A stretch of DNA of 36,565 nucleotides from Lachnospiraceae bacterium (lineage in GTDB: Bacteria; Bacillota; Clostridia; Lachnospirales; Lachnospiraceae), in assembly GCA_017619975.1 (NCBI GenBank), contig JAFZRH010000001.1, positions 1 through 36,565 of the forward strand, written 5' to 3'. The notes beneath the pieces were generated by a model, which worked only from the letters and a program-made list of their open reading frames with translations, did not search any database and was not told the DNA's origin. The position numbers were made by a program, and so were the translations under genes. Shown here piece by piece: positions 16,259-23,296 of the stretch. How positions within the stretch are numbered: position 1 is the first letter of the stretch; every line of letters begins with the position of its first letter.

Positions 16259-16286
16259 GGGAGAATGGACGATGGTCCATTCTCCC
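16259..16286 (-). other. strong hairpin between oppA and oppB
   Basis: GGGAGAATGGAC (16259-16270) pairs perfectly with GTCCATTCTCCC (16275-16286) around a 4-base loop. No T run follows on the minus strand, so it looks like an mRNA-stabilising or partial-termination element rather than a full terminator. Such hairpins commonly keep binding-protein transcripts more abundant than those of the permease genes. Confidence 0.7.
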
Positions 16287-16337
16287 GCCGCAGTATTATC
16301 GTGCTATACGGTAATACAAATACATTTGGATGTCGGT

Positions 16338-18644
16338 TTACTGACCGAACATACCGAGGTTGGCGAGCATGTAGCCGTCTTCGTCGATGACCATCGTAGC
16401 CAGGTAGGTCTGCGGATCGCCGTAGTCAGGGCCCCAACCGGAAGAGGTGTTCAGGTCGGTGTTCTGCTCGTAGCCGTAGGTGGTGTAGTAGCTCATGTTG
16501 TAGTAGTCATCGGTGTTCTCGCAGGCAACCAGGTTGATCTTGATCAGGCCCTGGGAGGCGGCTTCGATGGACTGCTTCACAGCAGCACCACGGTTCTGAC
16601 CGGTGGTCGTGAAGGAGACGTAAGGATAGTCGATGCAGATCGGGTGATCCTTGTCGACCGGGATGCCCTGAGCAGCCAGCTCTTCGATCGCGATGGCAAG
16701 CTCTTCCATGCAGTATTCCGGATTGTACCAGCCGTCGTAGCCGTCGCCGGCGCCGAGTTCAGCGTTCCAGACGGTGATCTTGATGTTGTTGGCATCAAGA
16801 ACGGCCTGCATGATCTGGCCGTAGAAGGTACCGGCCTTGAAGGTGGTAGGAGTGCCGTTGATGTCCACGGTCACGTCTTCGCTTAAGGAAACGAAGGTCG
16901 CGGGCGTGTAGCTGTTGCGCAGAGCGTTGAACTTCAGCTCTTCGCCGACGGACTGGGCGTTGTAGGTGGCATGATCGAAGGCAGCGATCAGAGCACGACG
17001 GAAGTGTACGTTCTGCATCGCGGCGACAGCATCATCAGCTTCCGTTACGGTCTTGGGAGAGGCAACGGCGTTGCTGTTGAAGTTGGTGTAGATCTTGCGG
17101 TTCACGTTCAGCCAGCCGCAGTAGGTGGTGGAATCCGTATCGGAAAGCGTGACATACTTGTCGAAGTTGCCGTCGGCTTTGCAGGTCTCAACAGCATCGG
17201 CGTTCAGACCGCAGGCATCGATGGTGCCGGCAATGGTGTCATTGTAGGCTTTCAGCTTGTCGGAACCGTCGTTGAACATCCAGGTGATGGTGTGGACGTT
17301 CAGGGTCTCCGGCGCATAGTAGGATTCGTTGGCCTTGTAAACGATGGTGTTCTTTTCAGTCCAGTTGGTGATGATCATGGGACCGCAGTAAGCAATGTGG
17401 TCAGGATCTTTGCCGTAGGTGTAGTCAGCGGCGGAAGGATCATACTCGGCACCGAACTTGCCGCCCTGAGCGGTGTAGTAAGTACGGCTCATCGGCAGGA
17501 AGATGTTGTAGGCCATCATGGACATGAAGTAAGGAACATCCTGCTCCAGGGTATATTCCAGGGTGTAGTCATCAAGAGCCTTGATACCGACATCTTCGAA
17601 ATCGGTGGTCACGCCGTTGATGTAGTCTTCAACACCGACCAGAACGCCGACCAGTAAGCCGCGAGGGCTGGACTGGCAGTCAAGCAGGTGATTCAGACCG
17701 GCCAGGAAGTCATCCGCGGTCAGGTGAGAAACAACACGGCCCTGAGAGTCAACCCAGTCCACATCGTCACGAAGCTTGAAGGTGTAGGTCAGCTTGTCAT
17801 CGGAGACGGTGTAGGAGGTGGCAATGGCAGGAACCTGCATGTTCTCTTCGTTGTAGATGTACAGGCCGTCAATGGTGGGAGACAGAGGCTCGCCGACGGC
17901 AGCACGGGAGGAGGACAGGAAATCCCAGGTGTCAGGGTCATCGCTGTAGCCCAGGGAGTAGCTGTCTTTGAAGGTGTAGCCCTTGCCTTCCAGGTACTTC
18001 TTGGCTTCGGCAACATAGGTGCCGGTGCCGGCCAGTTCGCCCCACAGAGCCTTCAGATAGTTGTAGTCATCCGCAGCAATGATCTCATTGGTGATGACGA
18101 CGGTCTGATAACGATACTCGTTGGAGCCCCACAGCGTGGTGTTGATGGTCTTCGGGACGTTGCGGCCCAGACGGTAGTTGCCGCCCTTGGTGGTCAGCGG
18201 GATGAACATAGCGCTGGCATAAAGAGTCGCTTCGGCGATAGCCTGCAGAGCATAACGTTCGGAAAGGCTCTTCGCGTCCTTTACCTTCGCATACTCGGCC
18301 AGGAAGTCGCTCAGAATTTCTTCGTAGAACTTCTCGGACTCGTCAAACCAGTCGGCGGGATCGTACTTGTTGCCGTAAACTTCGGCAGCCAGACGGTTGT
18401 CTACTTCGCGCTCAACGGGCTTCGGAGCTTCCGTGGTCTCAACGGGCTGAGGAGCAGCAGTGGTCTCGGCGGGCTGAGGAGCAGCAGTGGTCTCAGCGGG
18501 CTGAGGAGCATCCGTTGTCTTCGGAGCATCCGTGGTCTTCGGAGCTTCGGTCGGAGCGGTGGTGGGGTTCGGCTGATTGCCGCAGGCACTCACTACCATC
18601 ACGATGGCCAGAAGCAGCGCGAAAAGCTTGGTTGTCTTCTTCAT
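16338..18644 (-). CDS. oppA: oligopeptide-binding lipoprotein OppA (SBP family 5)
   Basis: 768 residues with a lipoprotein signal peptide (KKTTKLFALLLAIVMVVSAC; lipidated Cys21). A low-complexity Pro/Thr/Ala linker (24-80) of APQPAETTA-type 9-residue repeats follows and lifts the domain off the membrane. An extra segment of about 150 residues precedes the family-5 solute-binding fold (Wvdsq-grv-sHLTADDF, later YAPETLNVHTITWMFNDGSDKLKAYN). Usual OppA is about 540 residues. It captures peptides outside the membrane for OppBCDF. The ATG follows AGAAGGAGAAAG at 18649-18660. It is the first gene of the operon, with a promoter at 18794-18822 and a leader of about 140 bases. Peptide specificity is unknown. 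Confidence 0.92.
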   Translation of the reverse strand: MKKTTKLFALLLAIVMVVSACGNQPNPTTAPTEAPKTTDAPKTTDAPQPAETTAAPQPAETTAAPQPVETTEAPKPVEREVDNRLAAEVYGNKYDPADWFDESEKFYEEILSDFLAEYAKVKDAKSLSERYALQAIAEATLYASAMFIPLTTKGGNYRLGRNVPKTINTTLWGSNEYRYQTVVITNEIIAADDYNYLKALWGELAGTGTYVAEAKKYLEGKGYTFKDSYSLGYSDDPDTWDFLSSSRAAVGEPLSPTIDGLYIYNEENMQVPAIATSYTVSDDKLTYTFKLRDDVDWVDSQGRVVSHLTADDFLAGLNHLLDCQSSPRGLLVGVLVGVEDYINGVTTDFEDVGIKALDDYTLEYTLEQDVPYFMSMMAYNIFLPMSRTYYTAQGGKFGAEYDPSAADYTYGKDPDHIAYCGPMIITNWTEKNTIVYKANESYYAPETLNVHTITWMFNDGSDKLKAYNDTIAGTIDACGLNADAVETCKADGNFDKYVTLSDTDSTTYCGWLNVNRKIYTNFNSNAVASPKTVTEADDAVAAMQNVHFRRALIAAFDHATYNAQSVGEELKFNALRNSYTPATFVSLSEDVTVDINGTPTTFKAGTFYGQIMQAVLDANNIKITVWNAELGAGDGYDGWYNPEYCMEELAIAIEELAAQGIPVDKDHPICIDYPYVSFTTTGQNRGAAVKQSIEAASQGLIKINLVACENTDDYYNMSYYTTYGYEQNTDLNTSSGWGPDYGDPQTYLATMVIDEDGYMLANLGMFGQ
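18411..18575 (-). repeat. in-frame 27-bp tandem repeats in the oppA linker
   Basis: The linker codes three near-identical 9-residue units (APQPAETTA, APQPAETTA, APQPVETTE) plus APKPVE, preceded by two KTTDAP units. The DNA repeats are almost identical, with a 27-base period. The number of units is likely to vary between strains by slippage or recombination without changing the frame. Confidence 0.8.
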
Positions 18645-18786
18645 AAGTCTTTCTCCTTCTGAAAAGATTTTTATTCGTCGTTACCCTTGGTCCGCTTATT
18701 CGCTGCGGCTTAGCTGTCAGCCGCACCGAAACGGCGGGAGACATCCTGTCCATGCACACCAATAAGTAGCGAGGGTTCCTCGAATA
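18645..18786 (-). other. structured 5' leader of oppA
   Basis: The leader of about 140 bases contains a CGAGG-AAC-CCTCG hairpin near the start and a TGCGGCT/AGCCGCA stem (8-base loop) in the middle, then GGGTAACGACG and the ribosome binding site. I compared it with riboswitch consensus motifs I remember and found no match. It may be a regulatory leader or merely structured untranslated sequence. Confidence 0.35.
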
Positions 18787-18793
18787 ATGCATG

Positions 18794-18822
18794 ATTATAA
18801 TACATACAAAAATGTTTTGCAA
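18794..18822 (-). promoter_or_regulatory. sigma-A promoter of the opp operon
   Basis: On the minus strand TTGCAA (18817-18822) and a perfect TATAAT (18794-18799) are separated by exactly 17 bases. The predicted transcription start near 18787 leaves a leader of about 140 bases before oppA. Confidence 0.8.
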
Positions 18823-18883
18823 GTCTTTATTTTATCGAATTATTCTTTTTATTATTTTAAAGTGGAAAGAGCGTTTTTTTTGC

Positions 18884-19465
18884 TTATTTTTCCTCTGTTC
18901 CGGGCCACGGACGGCATTTTTCGCCTTTTTTTATCAGATAAGCACAGGCAGCTTCGCCGGCCAGCGGCGAGTCGGAGAGGGAATCCGAATAAAAAGCGTC
19001 GGCTTCGGCCAGCGGATACTGCTCCCGGAAGCGCCGGAGCTTTTCCTGGCCGTGGCAGTTCAGGCCGGTAAAACGGCCGTTTTTCGGATCGACTTCGGAG
19101 GCGATCAGCCGTGTGACGCCCAGCTCCCGGCAGACCGGTTCCAGCAGAAAACGCGGGGAGGCAGAGATGATCAGGTCGTCGGCGCGCTGCTGCCGGCGGT
19201 ACCAGGCAAGCAGATGCTTCCTGTGCCCGGCCCAGAAATCTGTAACGTAAGGGGCGGCGCCTTCCGGACAGGCGGCAAAGAGGGAGAAGAAGCGTTCCTT
19301 CATCTGCGTCTTGGTGATGCGGTGCAGCACATAATGCCGAAAGGCGGCTGCGAGCTGGGACGGAACATACCGCAGCAGAGCCGGACGGCGGCGAAACAGG
19401 TACAGAACGAAATCCGTGCTGGAATCCCGCCGGTATATGGTCTTGTCGAAGTCATAGACGTTCAT
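18884..19465 (-). CDS. HAD-superfamily (IB, SerB-like) phosphatase
   Basis: 193 residues with the HAD nucleophile motif near the start (VYDFDKT; Asp5 nucleophile, Asp7 acid), motif II ISASP (about 100), and motif III/IV DAFYSDSLSDSPL with the metal-binding aspartates. The helical cap of about 80 residues between motifs I and II fits subclass IB (phosphoserine phosphatase-like). These act on small phosphomonoesters or lipid-linked phosphates; the substrate here is not evident. The ATG overlaps the last four bases of the rhomboid gene, so it is translationally coupled as the final gene of the murG-plc-rhomboid-HAD operon. No clear terminator follows; 18823-18883 is AT-rich. Confidence 0.85.
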   Translation of the reverse strand: MNVYDFDKTIYRRDSSTDFVLYLFRRRPALLRYVPSQLAAAFRHYVLHRITKTQMKERFFSLFAACPEGAAPYVTDFWAGHRKHLLAWYRRQQRADDLIISASPRFLLEPVCRELGVTRLIASEVDPKNGRFTGLNCHGQEKLRRFREQYPLAEADAFYSDSLSDSPLAGEAACAYLIKKGEKCRPWPGTEEK

Positions 19466-20109
19466 TCTGAGAACCTCCGGTACGGACCGTCTTCCGCCGG
19501 CGGCTTCGTTTCGCGCGGCGGCAGGCCTTTCAGAAACAGGGCGGCAAAGAGAAAGCCGAAAACCAGACCGCTTAAGTGCGCCGCGTCGTCCACGGCTTCG
19601 CTGACGCCGTGATAGAGGGAGAGGATCAGCATGATGATGATCTGGCGCAGCGAGAGCGAGCCGATCCGTTCCCGGGCAAACAGTCCCGCGAAGATCATGG
19701 CCCCCATGAGACCGAAGACGGCGCCGGAGGCGCCGGCGGAGAGCACGTCTTCCCCGGCCCGGACCCGAAGCAGATGGGAAAAAAGATTGGCGCCGAGTCC
19801 GGACAGAAGATAGATGGCTGCCATCCGGCCGTGCCCGATCCCGTTTTCCAGGATCGTGCCGATGGCAAACAGGGCCAGCATGTTGTTAAAGACGTGACTT
19901 GCCCCAAAATGCAGAAACATGGCGGTGAAAAGCCGCCAGTATTCATGATCCTCCGTGATCGCGGAGGTCAGCATGGCGCCATTCCGGTACAGATAGTAGC
20001 CGTTTTCCGTGCTGCCGCCGGCCTCCAGAATGAAAAAGACCAGCAGGTTGACGGCCAGCAGGCCCCAGACGACGTATGCTTTTTTCGGATCCGAAAGATT
20101 GTTGTTCAT
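19462..20109 (-). CDS. rhomboid-family intramembrane serine protease
   Basis: 215 residues with about six membrane helices. The catalytic pair is visible: GASGAVFG (Ser128) in one helix and DDAAHLSGLVFG (His178) in the last. The HFGASHVFNNMLAL segment supplies the conserved Asn/His of the second helix. It should cleave transmembrane helices of other membrane proteins. The outer loop after helix 1 (ENGYYLYRNGAM) is normal in size. The gene lies 9 bases after the PI-PLC-like gene and overlaps the HAD gene by 4 bases. Substrates are unknown; the anchored PI-PLC-like protein upstream is a possible neighbour substrate, which is inference only. Confidence 0.92.
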   Translation of the reverse strand: MNNNLSDPKKAYVVWGLLAVNLLVFFILEAGGSTENGYYLYRNGAMLTSAITEDHEYWRLFTAMFLHFGASHVFNNMLALFAIGTILENGIGHGRMAAIYLLSGLGANLFSHLLRVRAGEDVLSAGASGAVFGLMGAMIFAGLFARERIGSLSLRQIIIMLILSLYHGVSEAVDDAAHLSGLVFGFLFAALFLKGLPPRETKPPAEDGPYRRFSE

Positions 20110-20118
20110 GCGGCCGCC

Positions 20119-21168
20119 TTATCGGGTAAACGCGTTCAGGGAATAAATCTTCTGAGCCAGCTCAGCCGTGCCGAAATCCACGACCACCCAGCCGCAGTCC
20201 TGCGGCAGCAGCGTCGCGCCGGCCAGCCGGGCGTTCAGCACTTTGGCAAAAGCATAAGGGTGCCCCTGCACAAAAGTTCCCTTGGTGCTTAAAAACTGAA
20301 GGGCGGCGGCGCCGTTCTTTGTGCTGCTGGCAACGATGCCGGAGGTAAAGGCCGCCCATTTGTCTTCTATATTAAATTCGTAGCGGTCCTGAACCCAGAG
20401 GGTATAGGTCCCGTTGTCTTTCGCTGCCGTATGAAGGTTGACGTTTTCGTGCCCGCCCTGATGGTCCCAGAGACAGGAGATCCCGGCCTCTTTTCCGAGC
20501 CTGGCCTCATCTTCATAGCGGCGCAGCAGCACCAGCTTGCCGCGCGCCTCGCCGACGGTGGGGATGCGGTCCGTCAGCAGCCATCGATCGGGGGCTTTTG
20601 CAATATAACGCCGCAGCAGTCCCTGGAACTCCTTCACGCTTTCGTCGCCGTGCTCCTGCTTGACGCAGAAGAGGACCGTTTCCGTGGGATGCTCTTTCAG
20701 GAACGCGTAGCAGTCCTCCAGAACCGTGTCCAGCGTCAGCGTTTCGTACCAGAAAAAAGCGCCGGTGCGGCATTTGGTGAAGCCGTGCATGAGGATCAGG
20801 TCTTCTCCGTCTGCGCCCAGTCTGATATCCAGATAGCGGAAGCCGGCCTCCAGCTGTTCGGCAATGCGTTTAAACTGACATTTGGTCACGTAGGCCAGCT
20901 GGCAGTACTGTGTGGCGGAATCGTGCGTGCCGGGGAGATTGATCTCGTTTAATCCGGCCCCGTCCGGCAGATCCGCCATCCAGTCGGCGGAGCCGGGAAC
21001 AGCCGCGCTGCGGTCGGTCTCGGTGAGCGGCGCAATGAAAAGATACAGGATAAAAACGGCGAGCAGCCCGGCCAGGCCGAGCGCGATCCGGCCGGCAATG
21101 CGGCCGGCGGACAGCTTTTTCCGACCGGCAGTCCGGCCGGCGGCGGAACGGGAACCGGATTTATGCAT
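20119..21168 (-). CDS. membrane-anchored PI-PLC X-domain phosphodiesterase
   Basis: 349 residues. A very basic N-terminus rich in Arg, Ala and Gly (about 1-27) precedes one membrane helix (about 29-46, GLAGLLAVFILYLFIAP), leaving the catalytic domain outside. The X-domain motifs of bacterial phosphatidylinositol phospholipase C are clear: NLPGTHDS (His82), FRYLDIRLG (Asp114, Arg116) and LILMHGFT (His128). These enzymes cleave phosphatidylinositol or related glycolipids by forming a cyclic phosphate. The usual bacterial enzyme is secreted; tethering is less common. Its ATG overlaps the end of murG by 8 bases, so the two are co-translated. Whether the substrate is a host or a self glycolipid is unknown. 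Confidence 0.85.
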   Translation of the reverse strand: MHKSGSRSAAGRTAGRKKLSAGRIAGRIALGLAGLLAVFILYLFIAPLTETDRSAAVPGSADWMADLPDGAGLNEINLPGTHDSATQYCQLAYVTKCQFKRIAEQLEAGFRYLDIRLGADGEDLILMHGFTKCRTGAFFWYETLTLDTVLEDCYAFLKEHPTETVLFCVKQEHGDESVKEFQGLLRRYIAKAPDRWLLTDRIPTVGEARGKLVLLRRYEDEARLGKEAGISCLWDHQGGHENVNLHTAAKDNGTYTLWVQDRYEFNIEDKWAAFTSGIVASSTKNGAAALQFLSTKGTFVQGHPYAFAKVLNARLAGATLLPQDCGWVVVDFGTAELAQKIYSLNAFTR

Positions 21169-22231
21169 GCTTCATCGCCTCCCCGATCTTGTCGCAGACG
21201 AAGGACACCGCGTCGCTCTGCAGGCTTTCCGCCATCTTTGTCCGGAACTCTTCGCGTCTGTCATACAGGTCATAGATGGCCGCCAGCAGTTTTTCGTCGG
21301 TGATCTCTTCTTCCTCCATCACCACGGCGAAGCCCTGCTTCTCGAAAGAGCGGGCGTTTAAGATCTGGTCGCCGCGGGAAGCAGCTTTCGAGAGCGGGAC
21401 CAGCAGCATGGGCTTCTTCAGATACAGAAGCTCGCAGATGGCGTTCGCGCCGGAGCGGGAGAGCACCAGATCGGCCATGGCGAAGAGGTCCTTCATCTGT
21501 TCGCTGATATATTCATACTGCACATAGCCCGGGCGGTCGCTTAGGCTTTCGTCCAGATGGCCTTTCCTGCACAGATGGACGATTTCGAAGCGTTCCAGCA
21601 GCTGATTCAGATTGTTTCTTACCTTATTATTCAAATAGACGGAGCCGAGGCTGCCGCCGATAATGAGCAGCACCGGCTTCTGTCCGGGCAGTCCGGTAAA
21701 GGCGAGCCCCGCTTCCCGGCTTCCTTCTTTCAGACTCTCCCGGATGGGGCAGCCGCTCACAAAGGACTTGCCGGCCGGCAGATAGTCCAGCGTCTCCGGG
21801 AAGTTGCAGAGCGCGAAGGTTACATCCTGAAAGCAAAGCTTGTTGGCCAGGCCGGGCGTCAGGTCGGATTCGTGCAGGAGGGTCGGGATCTTCAGGCGCT
21901 TCGCGGCTTTCACGACCGGGACGGAAACATAGCCGCCCTTGGCGAAGATCACGTCCGGCTTCTCCCGGCGCAGAAGGCGGATCGCTTCGTGATAGCCGTG
22001 CTGGATCCGGATCGGGGCGGTGAGCGTCTTGACGCTGAGATAGCGGCGCAGCTTGTCGGCGGTAACGGTCTTGTACGGAACGCCTTCTTTTTCAAGGATC
22101 TCCCGCTCCATCCCGTCTTTGGAACAGACGTAGAGGACCTCGAAGCCGCGGCGCTTCAGTTCGGGGATCAGGGCTAAATTCGGGGTAACATGACCGGCCG
22201 AGCCGCCGCCGGTCAGGATGATTTTTTTCAT
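21161..22231 (-). CDS. murG: MurG, lipid II-forming N-acetylglucosaminyltransferase
   Basis: 356 residues, standard length. The lipid-binding glycine motif GGGSAGHV (8-15) lies right at the N-terminus. Further hallmarks are FAKGGYVSVPV, the HESDLTPG loop with acceptor-side glutamate, GGSLGSVYLN in the second Rossmann domain, and SRSGANAICELLYLKKPMLL for UDP-GlcNAc binding. It transfers GlcNAc to lipid I on the inner face of the membrane. I chose 22231 because MKKIILTGGG is the usual start; the frame extends to 22375, but that part is upstream of the promoter. It is not in a division/cell-wall cluster here but heads an operon with PI-PLC-like, rhomboid and HAD genes. Confidence 0.93.
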   Translation of the reverse strand: MKKIILTGGGSAGHVTPNLALIPELKRRGFEVLYVCSKDGMEREILEKEGVPYKTVTADKLRRYLSVKTLTAPIRIQHGYHEAIRLLRREKPDVIFAKGGYVSVPVVKAAKRLKIPTLLHESDLTPGLANKLCFQDVTFALCNFPETLDYLPAGKSFVSGCPIRESLKEGSREAGLAFTGLPGQKPVLLIIGGSLGSVYLNNKVRNNLNQLLERFEIVHLCRKGHLDESLSDRPGYVQYEYISEQMKDLFAMADLVLSRSGANAICELLYLKKPMLLVPLSKAASRGDQILNARSFEKQGFAVVMEEEEITDEKLLAAIYDLYDRREEFRTKMAESLQSDAVSFVCDKIGEAMKHA

Positions 22232-22261
22232 AACGAACTCCCAAGCGGAAAGGATGGCAAT

Positions 22262-22290
22262 ATCATACCACAAAAGAGGAACGGCGTCAA
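22262..22290 (-). promoter_or_regulatory. sigma-A promoter of the murG operon
   Basis: Minus strand TTGACG (22285-22290) and TATGAT (22262-22267) with a 17-base spacer lie about 30 bases upstream of the murG ATG. This shows that murG is not simply read from the gene upstream and supports the 22231 start. Confidence 0.75.
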
Positions 22291-22334
22291 AAGGAACGGG
22301 AAGCGCTGCTGCTGAACGATTCCGCGCTGAAAAA

Positions 22335-23294
22335 TCATTTGCGGCAAACCACTGCGCTGATCGTCCATACAGCAATATAACCGGTATAGCGTCCGTGACC
22401 TTCTCTAACAGAAACAGTCCATGTTAATGTAAAACCGTTTTGAATATCCTCTTTTGAAAGAGTGACAGTTTTTTTCCCGACATCATCGTTATCTTTATCG
22501 GCTCCGGGTATGGTCGCACTGAATTCGATTGTGTCCCCCGCTGCCATGGTAACAGATGTATTATTTGAAACGGCCTCTCCATTAATAGAATAGCTGAATG
22601 ACCAATAATCACCAACATGATTATAGTCACTGCATGAAGAGGAAAAAGAAACCGACATTAAAACAGGCTTTCCTTTGACTGTTATTTCTACTGATGCAGA
22701 AGGCCCATCGGGAGATGAACAGGTGACGGTTGCTTTTCCACCGCCGACGCCATAAACGGTTCCCGATTCCGACACAGTAATAATACTGCTGTCGCTTGAA
22801 GTCCATACAACGGATTGATCATTTGCATTTTGCGGATAAATACTATAATCAAACTGAATGGATTCCCCTTCATTAATGGTTGTCTGATCGGTTTTAACTG
22901 TAATGCGTTCAACAGAGATCGGCAGCACTTCTATTTTTTTACTGACCGTTTTTCCACTGGAAACGTGTGTGACCGTGATGGTTGCGTCCCCCGCCGACAG
23001 GCCGCGTATCATTCCGTTTTGGCTGACTTCAACAACGGTTTCATCGCTGCTTTTCCAGGTCAGTTCATTGTATGTGACGTTGGCAGGAGAGAAGTTGATT
23101 TCCAATTGCGATGACTCTCCGATCATCAAAGAAACTGTTTCATCGGAAAAGTATAATTGTGTTATACCATCATCTGCCTCGGTTTTTTCTGTCGGCTTAG
23201 GAGTCGAACTATAAGAACCGCATGAACAAAGGAACCACACAATGAATACCAGTGCTATAGGAAAGGTATATATTATTTTTGTGTGATTATTCAT
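22335..23294 (-). CDS. lipoprotein with two bacterial Ig-like (BIG2) domains
   Basis: 319 residues. The signal peptide ends in a lipobox-like FLCSCG (probable lipid Cys25), so it is anchored outside the membrane. Two BIG2-type domains follow, about 41-125 and 128-208, each with the typical layout: a SLMIGESSQL start, a W-S-S-D core (TWKSSDETVVEVSQNG, then VWTSSDSSIITVSESG) and an AGDATITV/GGKATVTC end. The last 110 residues are beta-rich and unassigned. Such domains mediate adhesion or carry other surface modules. The ATG lies two bases after the amidohydrolase stop, with GGGAGG inside that gene. Base use is markedly more AT-rich than both neighbours, suggesting recent acquisition. Confidence 0.85.
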   Translation of the reverse strand: MNNHTKIIYTFPIALVFIVWFLCSCGSYSSTPKPTEKTEADDGITQLYFSDETVSLMIGESSQLEINFSPANVTYNELTWKSSDETVVEVSQNGMIRGLSAGDATITVTHVSSGKTVSKKIEVLPISVERITVKTDQTTINEGESIQFDYSIYPQNANDQSVVWTSSDSSIITVSESGTVYGVGGGKATVTCSSPDGPSASVEITVKGKPVLMSVSFSSSCSDYNHVGDYWSFSYSINGEAVSNNTSVTMAAGDTIEFSATIPGADKDNDDVGKKTVTLSKEDIQNGFTLTWTVSVREGHGRYTGYIAVWTISAVVCRK

Positions 23295-23296
23295 TA

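Noticed and set aside
17688-18662. 324-codon plus-strand frame antisense to oppA
   Set aside because: Val/Gly-rich translation of the complementary strand of a highly expressed gene, without its own signals.
18645-18786. Known riboswitch in the oppA leader
   Set aside because: Conserved cores of the classes I remember (cobalamin, SAM, glycine, c-di-GMP, guanidine, T-box) were not found; kept only as an unassigned leader.
22232-22375. N-terminal extension of MurG
   Set aside because: It contains the TTGACG-17-TATGAT promoter and overlaps the Ig-like lipoprotein gene; MurG starts normally at MKKIILTGGG.
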